A DNA stretch of 64,000 nucleotides, from assembly GCF_004168585.1 (NCBI RefSeq), contig NZ_PGVH01000056.1, forward strand, positions 562,576 to 626,575, written 5' to 3'. Under the pieces are notes generated by a model. It did no database searches. It had not been told where the DNA came from and saw only the letters and a list, made by a program, of their open reading frames with translations. A program made the translations under genes and the position numbers. This stretch comes from Shewanella sp. OPT22 (GTDB taxonomy: Bacteria > Pseudomonadota > Gammaproteobacteria > Enterobacterales > Shewanellaceae). Of this stretch, positions 23,504-32,982 are shown one piece after another; within the stretch, counting starts at the first letter, position 1, and every line of letters starts with the position of its first letter.

Positions 23504-25750
23504 ATGAGTACTTTTAAAAAGTCAAAGCTCGCCCAAACATCATTACTTCATAGTGCGCTGGTTTCATCACTTGCTATCGCAGCACCACACGCTATTGCTG
23601 ATGATGCCCCTTCTTCTTCAAAGGCCAAACAAGAGAAGATTGAACGCATTAAAGTTCAAGGGCGCCGTCCTAACAAGTTGCATTTAGAAGACAACACAGC
23701 AACAAAAATGAACGTTGCCCTGAAAGATGTTGGACGTTCTATCACTGTATTAGAAGCTGATGATCTTTCTAAGCGTGCCATTGATGATGTGAAAGAAGCT
23801 TTCGGTTATGTTGCAGGTATTAGTGGTAACGGTCCTGCTGACCGTACTTATACCGCTCGCGGTATCAGAACCAGTATTGATACGATTATGATTGACGGTA
23901 TGCGCTCACTACAAGGTGGTGAAGGTGGTACAGGTTCTAAATCACCAAGTACATTCAACGCTGAACAAGTCGTATTCCTACGTGGGCCTGAAGCATTACT
24001 TTATGGTGCAGGTATCGGTGGTGCAATCATTAATATTGTGACCAAGAAACCACAAGAAATGGCACAAACCAGCGTAGCTATTAAAAATCGCAGTTATGTT
24101 TCGGACGATACTGGTAACTTTAAACGTAATAAGCTCAGCCTGGATCTTGATACTACTGGTGCCATTGATTCTGATAACAACTTCTTATATCGACTTCTTG
24201 CACAATACACGCCTTCAGGCGATCATTTTCAAGATGGCCGTGAGTTTGATGAAACACAACTTGACCTTGCTGTAACTTGGAACGTTTCTGAAAACACCAG
24301 CATCATGCCACGAATTGAGTATGCGGATCGTGATTTAACGGGTGGCAGCAGCTATGCCGATGGCGTATTCACTGAAACCTTCTTCAACGGTAAGCTAGAT
24401 GAAGCGGGTGATGATAAGAAAGTAAGCTATGGTAAACCTGTTAATCGTGGTGAATATTATGGTAGCGAAGAAGATAAGGGTTCTAATCTTTCTAAAAGTT
24501 ACAGCTTAAGAGTGGATCACGAGTTTAATTCTGATTGGAGCTTATTCGGTCAGTACCGCAAAAATACCACTGCGTCAGAGGCATTAGACCTTTATATTTC
24601 TGATAGCAGCGGTCTTGAGAATGAAATTGGTAAGGACATTGTCAACCGAAAGTGGGTATACACAAAAGGTGATGATAGCTACACATTATTTGATGTTAAT
24701 GTTCAAGGTTTCGCAAATCTATTAGATATGGAGCACCATATCTTGCTGGGGTACAACTTCCGTGATTTAGACGTTAAATTCGAGCGTAACTTCCAAAATA
24801 CAGATGATGCTGTTGGCAAAAACTGGATTTCAGCTTCTAACCCAACAAACCAAGTTGCAGGGTCAATTCCAGCTTCATTACTTGAAGTGGAGTTTGCACC
24901 AAAAAACCAAAAAGACACCAATATCTACTTTAAAGACAGAGTAAAAGTTACTGAATCCACTACAGTAGTTGCTGGTCTTGGTTATGTAAAACAAGAGCAA
25001 TATGAAACACGTGGTGATGATTCATATTCAAAAAGCTTCAGCGATACCATTTGGGATTTAGGTGTTGTTCAAGCATTGAATGATGATATCAATGTATTTG
25101 CCACATATAGTCGCGCTTATGAGCCAGTTAGTGCTCGCTATGTAGCCCAATACGGTCAAGGTAAAACTGATTATATGCCTGTCGAGGGCTTTAACTATGA
25201 AGTTGGAATGAAAGCAGATCTTCTTAAAGGTGATTTAGCGACTTCATTAACTTTCTATAAAATGGAACGTGAAAACAGCACTCAATTTGCTCGTAATGAT
25301 CAGGGTTGGGTATTAGAGCAGCTTTCAGGCAAAAGCTTTGAGTCTAAAGGTGTTGAAATTGGAATTGCTTACCACATTAATGAGTATTTCAATACCAACT
25401 TTAACTACGCCTTTAACCGCGCATATAACACCATCGGTGATGATAAGAATGAGCAAGTTGATAATGCACCTAAGCACTCAGCATCGCTTTGGAATAATTT
25501 CACCTACGATGAGCACTTATCATTCGGTTTAGGACTGCGTTATAACTCAGAACGCTTTGATGGTAACTACATATTACCAAGCTACGTTGAAATGGATTTA
25601 GGGGCTTATTACAAGGTGAGTAATTGGGATCTTTCGATGACGCTTTCAAATGCGCTTGATAAGAATCGTGCTGAAGCGGGTGCCAACTGGGTCACAGTTC
25701 AGCCAAATGCACCACGTTCTTTGAATATGAAAGTAAAATACACCTTCTAA
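23504..25750 (+). CDS. TonB-dependent siderophore receptor (Fiu/PiuA-like)
   Basis: 748 residues with a signal peptide of about 32 residues ('HAIADD'). A TonB-box-like stretch 'IERIKVQGRR' precedes the plug domain (about 60-190: 'YTARGIRTSIDTIMIDGMRS', 'LRGPEALLYGAGIGGAIINIVTKKP'). The 22-strand barrel follows and ends in Phe ('NMKVKYTF'), the outer-membrane assembly signal. The type is that of catecholate-siderophore receptors found next to PiuC hydroxylases. It imports ferric siderophores using TonB energy. A Fur box precedes it and a hairpin follows it. Confidence 0.88.
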   Translation: MSTFKKSKLAQTSLLHSALVSSLAIAAPHAIADDAPSSSKAKQEKIERIKVQGRRPNKLHLEDNTATKMNVALKDVGRSITVLEADDLSKRAIDDVKEAFGYVAGISGNGPADRTYTARGIRTSIDTIMIDGMRSLQGGEGGTGSKSPSTFNAEQVVFLRGPEALLYGAGIGGAIINIVTKKPQEMAQTSVAIKNRSYVSDDTGNFKRNKLSLDLDTTGAIDSDNNFLYRLLAQYTPSGDHFQDGREFDETQLDLAVTWNVSENTSIMPRIEYADRDLTGGSSYADGVFTETFFNGKLDEAGDDKKVSYGKPVNRGEYYGSEEDKGSNLSKSYSLRVDHEFNSDWSLFGQYRKNTTASEALDLYISDSSGLENEIGKDIVNRKWVYTKGDDSYTLFDVNVQGFANLLDMEHHILLGYNFRDLDVKFERNFQNTDDAVGKNWISASNPTNQVAGSIPASLLEVEFAPKNQKDTNIYFKDRVKVTESTTVVAGLGYVKQEQYETRGDDSYSKSFSDTIWDLGVVQALNDDINVFATYSRAYEPVSARYVAQYGQGKTDYMPVEGFNYEVGMKADLLKGDLATSLTFYKMERENSTQFARNDQGWVLEQLSGKSFESKGVEIGIAYHINEYFNTNFNYAFNRAYNTIGDDKNEQVDNAPKHSASLWNNFTYDEHLSFGLGLRYNSERFDGNYILPSYVEMDLGAYYKVSNWDLSMTLSNALDKNRAEAGANWVTVQPNAPRSLNMKVKYTF

Positions 25751-25768
25751 ACCTTTAACATTGATTTG

Positions 25769-25791
25769 AAGCCGTCTTTACGACGGCTTTT
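25769..25791 (+). terminator. Intercistronic hairpin (attenuator) after the receptor gene
   Basis: AGCCGTC (25770-25776) pairs with GACGGCT (25782-25788), followed by TTT. It may reduce read-through from the receptor gene into the hydroxylase and membrane genes, giving more receptor than downstream products. Confidence 0.6.
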
Positions 25792-25815
25792 GCCGTTTGT
25801 CGGAGTAAGTAAAAA

Positions 25816-26487
25816 ATGATCAAACCAATTAAAAATTTATTTACACCTCAGCAAGTGCAAGCGTTGCGTAACTTGATTGCTCAAGGTGAATTTGAAGATG
25901 GAAAAAACACAGCTGGATGGCATGCACAAAACGTCAAAACCAATTTGCAGTGGTTAGGTAACGAGCCTATTACTCATGAACTTCATCAAGCATTGGCGCA
26001 CATACTTACCGCCAACTCTGAGTTTACGTCACTGACTTACCCTAAAAAGATGATGCCGTTTATTGTGAGTAAATCCACCAATCACGGTGGTTATGGTAAT
26101 CATATTGACGATGCCATTATGCACAATGAAGAGCTTGTCAGAACTGACATTTCTTGCACTATATTTTTATCTGATCCCGACGACTATCAAGGTGGTGAAT
26201 TGGTTATGACCTTGGGCGGAATAGAAATGGAATACAAGCTGCAGGCGGGTGATGCCATTGTTTACCCAAGTACTACGTTACATCGAGTGAATCCGGTAAC
26301 CTCTGGCGAACGCCTTGTTGCTTTAACGTGGATTGAAAGCTTGGTGTCTGACGCCAGTCAACGAGAGATCCTTTTTGATTTGGATTCCGCAAGAAAGGCC
26401 ATCATGCAACAAAGTGGAAAAAGTAATGAATTTGATTTAATCACCAAATCCCATTCGAATTTGTTACGCCGCTGGGCGGTAACTTAA
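25816..26487 (+). CDS. piuC: PKHD-type Fe(II)/2-oxoglutarate hydroxylase (PiuC/YbiX)
   Basis: 223 residues, the usual family length. Iron ligands are visible as H96-x-D98 ('GNHIDD') and H156 ('TLHRVNP'), and R166 ('GERLVALTW') is the likely 2-oxoglutarate-binding Arg. The family is regularly encoded beside Fiu/PiuA receptors and is iron-regulated; its substrate is not known to me. It starts 65 bases after the receptor gene, in the same Fur-controlled unit. Confidence 0.88.
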   Translation: MIKPIKNLFTPQQVQALRNLIAQGEFEDGKNTAGWHAQNVKTNLQWLGNEPITHELHQALAHILTANSEFTSLTYPKKMMPFIVSKSTNHGGYGNHIDDAIMHNEELVRTDISCTIFLSDPDDYQGGELVMTLGGIEMEYKLQAGDAIVYPSTTLHRVNPVTSGERLVALTWIESLVSDASQREILFDLDSARKAIMQQSGKSNEFDLITKSHSNLLRRWAVT

Positions 26488-26503
26488 TTGTAGAGCAATA
26501 GAC

Positions 26504-26794
26504 ATGACATTTTCTTTTCCTGTTCTTGTGAGAACGTTAATGGCCATTTTTGGTGGTTATGCGGTTGGCATCAGTGCCAGCTTCGGCATGATCCCCATTT
26601 CACTATGGTTATTTACCGATAACGTTCACGATGCGATTTATATTGGTTTAATGTGCAGCTACGTGTTTGGTTTTATCGCATTCATTTGGTGTTTCAGCTG
26701 TAAAAAGACCATCCACTCTGTTCGTGATCTTGTCTTAGCAGGCATTGCCTTCATGGCCATTTATTACTTATTTCCTGTGGAGGTAATGTCATGA
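26504..26794 (+). CDS. DUF3649 iron-uptake-associated membrane protein
   Basis: 96 residues with three hydrophobic segments (about 8-30, 45-65, 75-92). The small size, 'TLMAIFGGYA' opening and its place before a PepSY-type reductase-like gene are those of DUF3649. Its TGA overlaps the next ATG (ATGA), so the two are coupled. Role in ferric-siderophore use is inferred from the operon. Confidence 0.7.
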   Translation: MTFSFPVLVRTLMAIFGGYAVGISASFGMIPISLWLFTDNVHDAIYIGLMCSYVFGFIAFIWCFSCKKTIHSVRDLVLAGIAFMAIYYLFPVEVMS

Positions 26795-28332
26795 AAGGTA
26801 ACTTTAGACGTTCAATGATTTGGCTGCACACCTACAGCGGACTGCTACTCAGCTGGTTACTGTTTGCCGTCTTCGTGACTGGCACACTGAGTTACTATGC
26901 TGATGAGCTTGATTTGTGGATGCAACCAGAAAAACTATCACAACAACATAAACCCGATGTTATCCCAGCAGCGTTAGCAGCCTTACATACAAAACCTGAA
27001 GGTGCTTCACGTTGGAACATCAATTTAGGCAGCGAACGAGATCCTAAAGCCGAGATTCGTTGGCAATACCCAGGGCAAGGTCGCAGAGACGGACACAAAG
27101 AAGCCATCACCGCATCCCAAACACCCCCTAGAGAAACATTAGGTGGTAGTTTTTTCGTTCATTTTCACTATTCACTTGAGCTGCGCAATTATGGCGGTCG
27201 CTACCTTACAGGCATCGCCGCATTTGTGATGCTGATTGGAGTATTCAGCGGTATTTTCACTCATCGCCGATTTTTTAAAGATTTCTTTGTATTACGCTGG
27301 CAAAACTTGAAGCGTGCGCTCACCGATGTCCATGCCATTATTGGTATTATCACCATACCTTTTTGCTTTGTGATTTGTTTTAGCGCCTTACTGTTTTATT
27401 TATCTATGTATGTGCCCGCTTCAGCCACTTATCACTATGATAAGGGCTATCGCCAGCTATCTTCACAAGTCAGCCCTAAAGGCTTTAACCGTGATGCTTC
27501 TGGTCAAACGGCCAATCCAATTAAGGATATCAAGCCGATTTTAAAGCAAGTAAAACACGAATGGCCTGAGAAAAATGCCGTCAGTTGGGTGAGTTACTAT
27601 CATCCATTTGATAAAAATGGCTACCTGATGTTTTATCGTAATAAGAGTGATTTATCTCGACAAAGCGAGACGTTAACCTTTGATGCGGCCTCAGGTAAGT
27701 TGCTGTATAAAGTTGAGCAACCAAGAGTACCCAAACTCATCAGTTATGTGTTCTTAGGACTGCATGAAGCTAAGTTTGCTGATAACAGCTTGCGTTTTAT
27801 TCTGTTTATTTTAGGTGCATTAAGCAGTGCGCTTATCGTAACTGGCTCAATTTTATGGTTGAACAATCGTATTGAACGCAATGTTTCACATATGGGCACT
27901 CGTTTGACAGCCTGGAGCAATAAAGCCGTTTTTGGCGGTTTACCGATTGGTATTGTGACGCTATTCATTGCCAACCGATTATTGCCGACTTCGCTTACAG
28001 ATCGTTATGACTATGAATTGATGGCTTTCTTATCAGGTTGGGCTGTTTGTGGTTTGATTGCTCTGTTCACAGCCAGAGGAAAGTACTGGCAATTTGTGCT
28101 TAAACTGTTTGCCTTGGGTTGTGTTGCACTGCCTATTCTCGATTTGATTGCCCCGCCACACTATTTGCTACAAGCAATTAAAACGGCGAACCTTACCTTT
28201 ATCGCCGTTGAATGTGCATTTGTTGTTTCTGCTACGTTATCTGTTTGGTTAACTTTGTATTTACAGAAAAGGAATAGAGCCACCAGCAAAGATGCCAGTC
28301 CTGTTGGAGTGAAAGGAGCGGCTTCATGTTAA
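26791..28332 (+). CDS. PepSY-associated membrane protein (siderophore/iron reduction type)
   Basis: 513 residues. 'MIWLHTYSGLLLSWLLFAVFVTGTLSYY' is the first of five or more membrane helices, with His10-type residues and 'HFHYSLELRNYGG' and 'LTDVHAIIGI' His sites that could bind haem. The periplasmic parts at about 30-150 and 205-325 have the PepSY-like pattern. Such 'iron-regulated membrane proteins' resemble FhuF/FSR-type siderophore reductases in being encoded with TonB receptors; reduction of the ferric complex is likely but not proven. It overlaps both neighbours. Confidence 0.8.
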   Translation: MKGNFRRSMIWLHTYSGLLLSWLLFAVFVTGTLSYYADELDLWMQPEKLSQQHKPDVIPAALAALHTKPEGASRWNINLGSERDPKAEIRWQYPGQGRRDGHKEAITASQTPPRETLGGSFFVHFHYSLELRNYGGRYLTGIAAFVMLIGVFSGIFTHRRFFKDFFVLRWQNLKRALTDVHAIIGIITIPFCFVICFSALLFYLSMYVPASATYHYDKGYRQLSSQVSPKGFNRDASGQTANPIKDIKPILKQVKHEWPEKNAVSWVSYYHPFDKNGYLMFYRNKSDLSRQSETLTFDAASGKLLYKVEQPRVPKLISYVFLGLHEAKFADNSLRFILFILGALSSALIVTGSILWLNNRIERNVSHMGTRLTAWSNKAVFGGLPIGIVTLFIANRLLPTSLTDRYDYELMAFLSGWAVCGLIALFTARGKYWQFVLKLFALGCVALPILDLIAPPHYLLQAIKTANLTFIAVECAFVVSATLSVWLTLYLQKRNRATSKDASPVGVKGAASC

Positions 28333-28592
28333 TGATTAACCTGCTTTCATTCGTTGCAATACTGTGTTTTGTGTTTAGCCAAACTAAACACTTTAAAACT
28401 GTGTTTCATAAACGTTTATCTGACAAACAAAGCCTGACGTTCAAATGGTTAGGTTTCGCTTTACTATTTGCGACACAACCTCTCATTATTCAGCAACCAA
28501 ATGTGGGCGTGGCTTATGTTGTTTGGCTATGCTGGATTTCAGTTTGGATATTGATATCAGGCACTGCACTGAGCTATCTGGCCAAAAGATAA
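28326..28592 (+). CDS. DUF3325 small membrane protein
   Basis: 88 residues with three hydrophobic segments. It overlaps the PepSY gene by 7 bases and is the last gene of the iron operon, the place where DUF3325 proteins normally occur. 'FSQTKHF' near residue 20 is typical. No activity is known. Confidence 0.7.
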   Translation: MLMINLLSFVAILCFVFSQTKHFKTVFHKRLSDKQSLTFKWLGFALLFATQPLIIQQPNVGVAYVVWLCWISVWILISGTALSYLAKR

Positions 28593-28601
28593 ATCAAACA
28601 T

Positions 28602-28633
28602 AAAAAAAGAAGTCTCGATGACTTCCTTTTTTA
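28602..28633 (+). terminator. Terminator of the iron operon
   Basis: AAAAAAGAAGTC pairs with GACTTCCTTTTTT around the loop TCGAT (one mismatch), and the T-run serves as the tail. Confidence 0.8.
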
Positions 28634-28696
28634 TTAACCATGTTTACTTTTATATCACTATCGTGTCATCTTTAGCCCTAAGATTTCACCTAAGTA

Positions 28697-29869
28697 ATGC
28701 ATAATAAAAACATGATTAAACAACTTTTAGCGCTTTCTGTTCTTGCCAGTACCACAGCAATTGCTGTGCCGCTCGATGTCGAGGAACAACGCATCCCCAC
28801 AGCACTACAAGAGTTACCGACTGTTGCGCTTAGGTACAATGCGTTAAATGATCAACTCATTCAAAAAGTGAAAGCCAGCAAAGAAGAAAAGCAGCTCACC
28901 AAGTTGGTTGCTAATCAAGGCCAACGCCTATGGCAACAAGCGGTACGAGATGTGCAATCGGGCTCAAATGACGACAGACCACTTTATTGGTCTCGCCTTG
29001 CAATGCGCGAAACGCTCAAGACGAAACCCGCAGGTTTTAAGCTCGCAGATTGGCAGCGTAACATTTTAGTAAAAGCGACTGAGCAATCTTCACGTGGCAT
29101 AAATGATGTTGCCTTTGATGACAAAGCTGATATCACAATTTTGCTAACTGGATTCGATCCTTTTTTCTTAGACAAGGATATCGGACAGTCTAATCCTTCT
29201 GGGCTCACGGCATTAGCACTTGATGGTTATCGTTTTCAAGTGAATGGCAAGCAAGCTCAAATTGAAACCGTAATGATCCCTGTTCGCTTTGCTGATTTTG
29301 ATAAGGGTATGATTGAATCGATCTTAACGCCGCTATATCGAAACAATGCTATCGATATGTTGTTTACCGTGAGTATGGGACGCAAGGATTTCGATTTAGA
29401 ACGTTTCCCCGGTCGTAATCGCAGTGCTAAAGCACCTGACAATTTAAATGTCTATACAGGCGCAACGGCTGAAAACCCAGTAGCCCCAATGCTAAGAGGC
29501 AACATTCTAAACGGCAATGAGTTTGTTGAATTCACTTTACCTGTTAAAGCAATGCAAAGTGTTAAAGGTGATTGGGCGGCTATTGATAACGCTAAAATCA
29601 CCACCCTAAAACGTGGTGATATTGAGGCTAAATCACTTGCAGAGCTTAATGGAGAAACTTCAGTTCAGGGATCGGGTGGTGGCTATCTTTCGAATGAAAT
29701 CTCATATCGTGCGATTCGTTTAATGAATCAAATGAACGTGAACATTCCGAATGGGCACATTCATACACCAAGAATTAAAAACCACGATGGAGAAACTGAA
29801 ATGAACATCGTTAATCAAATTCGTCTAATGGTTGAAGCTGCAGCGACTACTCTTCCTCAGGCTCAATAG
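28697..29869 (+). CDS. Exported pyroglutamyl-peptidase-like (C15) protein lacking the catalytic Cys
   Basis: 390 residues with a signal peptide ('LLALSVLASTTAIA'). Residues about 150-375 follow peptidase C15: 'ILLTGFDPF', 'QSNPSG', 'SMGRKDFDLERF', and 'HIHTPRI' with the His. In the catalytic segment, where C15 enzymes have 'xxCN', this protein reads 'GGGYLSNEISYR', with Ser in place of Cys. It may be inactive or use Ser. About 140 extra N-terminal residues are unlike the family, and export is unusual for it. The 3' end overlaps that of sctQ by 23 bases in convergent orientation. Confidence 0.7.
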   Translation: MHNKNMIKQLLALSVLASTTAIAVPLDVEEQRIPTALQELPTVALRYNALNDQLIQKVKASKEEKQLTKLVANQGQRLWQQAVRDVQSGSNDDRPLYWSRLAMRETLKTKPAGFKLADWQRNILVKATEQSSRGINDVAFDDKADITILLTGFDPFFLDKDIGQSNPSGLTALALDGYRFQVNGKQAQIETVMIPVRFADFDKGMIESILTPLYRNNAIDMLFTVSMGRKDFDLERFPGRNRSAKAPDNLNVYTGATAENPVAPMLRGNILNGNEFVEFTLPVKAMQSVKGDWAAIDNAKITTLKRGDIEAKSLAELNGETSVQGSGGGYLSNEISYRAIRLMNQMNVNIPNGHIHTPRIKNHDGETEMNIVNQIRLMVEAAATTLPQAQ

Positions 29870-30731
29870 ATTCGACTTTTGCAATTAACCCCGATGGGCT
29901 TCTTAGCAAAGATACTGTTGCTAAAGTTTGGCTATGAAGCTCATCGATTTGTCTTACAATTCTGGCTTCTCCCTGTTGCAACACTTTAATCGGTAATTCA
30001 TCTCCTATCATCATGGTTCCGATGTCCGCTAAATTCATTTCAACCTTAGCTAATTCAGTTAACAGCGGAGGGTAATGAAAATCGACTTCAGACAAGACGT
30101 CATCTACCATCATACTTCCAACACCACCAGCTAACTCACTGCTTAGGCGAATTTTGGCTACAGGCCCTTGCCACCACAATAGAGCTTGTCCTTCTTCAAC
30201 TTCACACTCATTGTCAATCCAAAAACCTTCACCTATTTTAGGTATTTTGGGTTTATTACTTTTTTGAGGACTATATCCGGCAACTAAGCTTAAATTGATT
30301 GTCGGGGACTCCCCAACAAATGGAGCCCAATGCGACACCATTGGTTGCCAAATCTGTGTTGGCCAATTCACCAATACACAGCGTACGCCGCCAAGTGTTA
30401 ATACTGGGGCAATCGTTTCTTCCAGCGTAAATGTTTCTGGCTTTTCAGCTACCGCTTCTACTATCCAACTTCCTACAACCTCGAATATCACCGCACTGAT
30501 ACAAGGCGCGAAATCTTCGGGCATTTTTTCTAAGACCGATATCCCTGTTTGCTCTAAAACGGCTTTTTTCCAATCTGATAAAGGGATCCACACCCCTACA
30601 CCTTCAGGATAATCTTGGTGCTTCCAAAACATCCCATCACCAGAAATAGGCTTTAACTCTAACCGACAGTTTTGCGCCTCCAAGCCTTTGCCAATCACTT
30701 GGCTTATTTTAATTAATAAGCTGCTTTGCAT
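29847..30731 (-). CDS. sctQ: Type III secretion C-ring (sorting platform) protein SctQ
   Basis: 294 residues. The C-terminal 75 residues carry the SpoA/SPOA fold ('MMIGDELPIKVLQQGEARIVRQ' near 240-262), and a second SpoA-like unit lies at about 165-225. SctQ binds SctK and SctL below the membrane and sorts substrates. It is the last gene in the leftward operon; SPI-2-type loci normally continue with sctR, S, T and U, but here a convergent unrelated gene follows. It begins 3 bases after sctP. Confidence 0.8.
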   Translation of the reverse strand: MQSSLLIKISQVIGKGLEAQNCRLELKPISGDGMFWKHQDYPEGVGVWIPLSDWKKAVLEQTGISVLEKMPEDFAPCISAVIFEVVGSWIVEAVAEKPETFTLEETIAPVLTLGGVRCVLVNWPTQIWQPMVSHWAPFVGESPTINLSLVAGYSPQKSNKPKIPKIGEGFWIDNECEVEEGQALLWWQGPVAKIRLSSELAGGVGSMMVDDVLSEVDFHYPPLLTELAKVEMNLADIGTMMIGDELPIKVLQQGEARIVRQIDELHSQTLATVSLLRSPSGLIAKVESIEPEEE

Positions 30732-30734
30732 AGA

Positions 30735-31220
30735 CTACCCCATAAAAATTTGAGTGTTGGACTTATGAGTGTTCTTGGGAGGGACACACTCGAGCCTTAT
30801 TGGATATGCACGGCCTTGTAATTTATCTTCTAATGGCCCCATGACATTTTTGATTGCGTGTTCTTGCTTACTATTGTGAGGAAAGAGTCGAATTCTCAAC
30901 CCCTTCTTATCGTAATTTGCTTGAATAATCAGCCCGGCCATTGGACCATTAACAAGGCGATAACAGAGCATATCTTTTTGACGGGATATTTCAGCACTTC
31001 CCATTTTGCAAGTCCCCCCATCTTTAGCCAACACACGTTTTGTTGCTTTAGAGACTTTTTTTGTTGAGTTATCGTCTTTCGGCTCTTCAAACTTCCGCCC
31101 TTTAAGCAGATTAGCAAAGAGTTCTTTGTGTTGAGACTGAGGTTCAACTTCTTTTTTCTTATGATCATGTTCAACAGGTTTCGTATGTTGTATTTCAGTT
31201 GATTTAATTGAACTACTCAT
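30735..31220 (-). CDS. sctP: SctP needle-length/substrate-switch protein
   Basis: 161 residues, Lys/Glu/Gln-rich and disordered in the first half, with a compact C-terminal half ('MLCYRLVNGPMAGLIIQANYDKKGLRIRLFP'). This matches the short ruler proteins of SPI-2-type systems (SsaP). The call depends heavily on position between sctO and sctQ. ATG 31220 overlaps the end of sctO by 8 bases. Confidence 0.65.
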   Translation of the reverse strand: MSSSIKSTEIQHTKPVEHDHKKKEVEPQSQHKELFANLLKGRKFEEPKDDNSTKKVSKATKRVLAKDGGTCKMGSAEISRQKDMLCYRLVNGPMAGLIIQANYDKKGLRIRLFPHNSKQEHAIKNVMGPLEDKLQGRAYPIRLECVPPKNTHKSNTQIFMG

Positions 31221-31614
31221 CAAACACCGCCTGTAACTTTTCTTGATCTTTCACCAATTGAAAAATTTCTTTGTTAATTTGCTTAATCGTTTGTCCAATT
31301 GCTTCTATTTGCTCTTGAACTCTGACGATTTCTTCTGCTAATTCACGTTCATTTTGATAACGTTTGGCTAAATCGACTTTAAATTCATTCATGCCACTGA
31401 AATCCAATGACTTCTCTGGCAAGGTTAAGTGTCGAATCGCATCAATTAACTGATGCCTCTCAATCACTTTTTGCCTTCTGTTCGCTACCATTTTCTGAGC
31501 CTGTTTTTTTGTATCGCTCAAACGTTTTCTCAGCTTATCTTCTTTGCGAGAACGAATATCCAATATCCGCCTCAATGTCTCTTTATCATTGTCATCAATA
31601 TCAGAGCTCGCCAT
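31213..31614 (-). CDS. sctO: SctO stalk protein
   Basis: 133 residues, nearly all helical and highly charged, with a long two-helix coiled coil ('LRKRLSDTKKQAQKMVANRRQKVIERHQLI' in two parts). This is the FliJ/YscO/SsaO type that sits between the ATPase ring and the export gate. It lies directly downstream of sctN (8-base gap) as in related loci. Confidence 0.75.
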   Translation of the reverse strand: MASSDIDDNDKETLRRILDIRSRKEDKLRKRLSDTKKQAQKMVANRRQKVIERHQLIDAIRHLTLPEKSLDFSGMNEFKVDLAKRYQNERELAEEIVRVQEQIEAIGQTIKQINKEIFQLVKDQEKLQAVFDE

Positions 31615-31622
31615 GACAGCCC

Positions 31623-32972
31623 CTAATAACCATTATAGGCTACAGCTTGACTCATCAAACCCAGCGCTTCATCGTAGGGCGTAAACTCATCAGTGCCTTG
31701 TTGTAAAAACTCAAGTATGGCCTGATGAAGTTGTATGGCCTCATCAGTCTCTGCATCTTGGCCTGATTCATATTCACCAACACGGATCAGTAATTGCACT
31801 TCTTCGTATTTCGCAAGCATTTTGCGTAACTTAGATGCCGCTTTACGTTGTTCCTCTGTCACAATAATATCCATGACACGACTGACACTGGCATTGATAT
31901 CAATGGCAGGATAGTGCCCTGCACCAGCAAGTTTTCTCGACAACACGATATGACCATCCAGCAGTGAGCGAACTTCATCGGCAATGGGTTCATTCATATC
32001 ATCACCTTCCACTAATACCGTATAAATAGCCGTGATACTTCCAACTTTTGCAGGTCCAGCACGCTCGACTAAAGATGACAGTTTTACAAACACACTTGGA
32101 GGAAATCCATTTGATACAGCAGGCTCACCTGCGGCTAAACCAATTTCTCTGGCAGCACGAGCAAAACGAGTCAGAGAATCCACCATCAAAAGCACATTTT
32201 TACCTTGATCTCGGAAATACTCTGCTACCGTAGTAGCCGTCATCGTAGCCTTCATTCGCTCAAGCGGCGGTCTGTCAGATGTGGACACAACCATCACTGT
32301 TCGTGCACGGGCTTTTTCAGTGAGGTTATACTCCATGAACTCACGTACTTCTCGTCCCCGTTCACCAACCAATGCCAATACAATTACTTCAGCATCGCAA
32401 TTAGACGCTATCATGCCAAGCAGTGTACTTTTACCACCACCTGCTGCAGCAAAAATACCAACCCGTTGGCCAACCCCACAGGTGAGCGTACTATCAATGG
32501 CTCTCACTCCCATAGGTAAAATGTTTTCAATTAAAGAACGGCTGAGAGGATTTGGCGCTTGGCCTTTATTGTCTCTGATCGCAGTAGCAGTGAGTTCACC
32601 TTTGTCATCAATAGGACGCCCGAGCCCATCGACGACTCGCCCGAGTAAACCTTCTCCCAAATGGATTTGATGACCATGGCCGAGTAATTCAACCGGTTCA
32701 CCGGCTTGCAACCCTGTAGTGGCATCGAATGGAGATAGAATGGTTTCATCTCCCTTCACGGCAATCACTTCTGCCTGTAGTTTGTCAGCAATGATGCATA
32801 AGTCACCTTGGTGAGCACCAGCCAAACTCGAGTGCACCAATGTTGCCCCGACTTCATTGATGTGCCCAAAATAGCGAACACTTGGTATGCTGTTTTCAAC
32901 ATTGAAAGGATTAAAATAAATTTTATCTTCAATGGCTTTGGCGAGTTCAGTCTTGTTAGGTAGCTTTATCAT
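31623..32972 (-). CDS. sctN: Type III secretion ATPase SctN
   Basis: 449 residues, standard length. Walker A is AAAGGGKST at residues 175-183, Walker B is LLMVD at 261-265. 'GERGREVREF' and 'SDRPPLERM' are family signatures. It forms the hexameric motor that detaches substrates from chaperones. TAGGAG precedes the start. The neighbours (sctV upstream, sctO downstream) make it a non-flagellar secretion ATPase rather than FliI. Confidence 0.95.
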   Translation of the reverse strand: MIKLPNKTELAKAIEDKIYFNPFNVENSIPSVRYFGHINEVGATLVHSSLAGAHQGDLCIIADKLQAEVIAVKGDETILSPFDATTGLQAGEPVELLGHGHQIHLGEGLLGRVVDGLGRPIDDKGELTATAIRDNKGQAPNPLSRSLIENILPMGVRAIDSTLTCGVGQRVGIFAAAGGGKSTLLGMIASNCDAEVIVLALVGERGREVREFMEYNLTEKARARTVMVVSTSDRPPLERMKATMTATTVAEYFRDQGKNVLLMVDSLTRFARAAREIGLAAGEPAVSNGFPPSVFVKLSSLVERAGPAKVGSITAIYTVLVEGDDMNEPIADEVRSLLDGHIVLSRKLAGAGHYPAIDINASVSRVMDIIVTEEQRKAASKLRKMLAKYEEVQLLIRVGEYESGQDAETDEAIQLHQAILEFLQQGTDEFTPYDEALGLMSQAVAYNGY

Positions 32973-32982
32973 ATTTAGTCTC

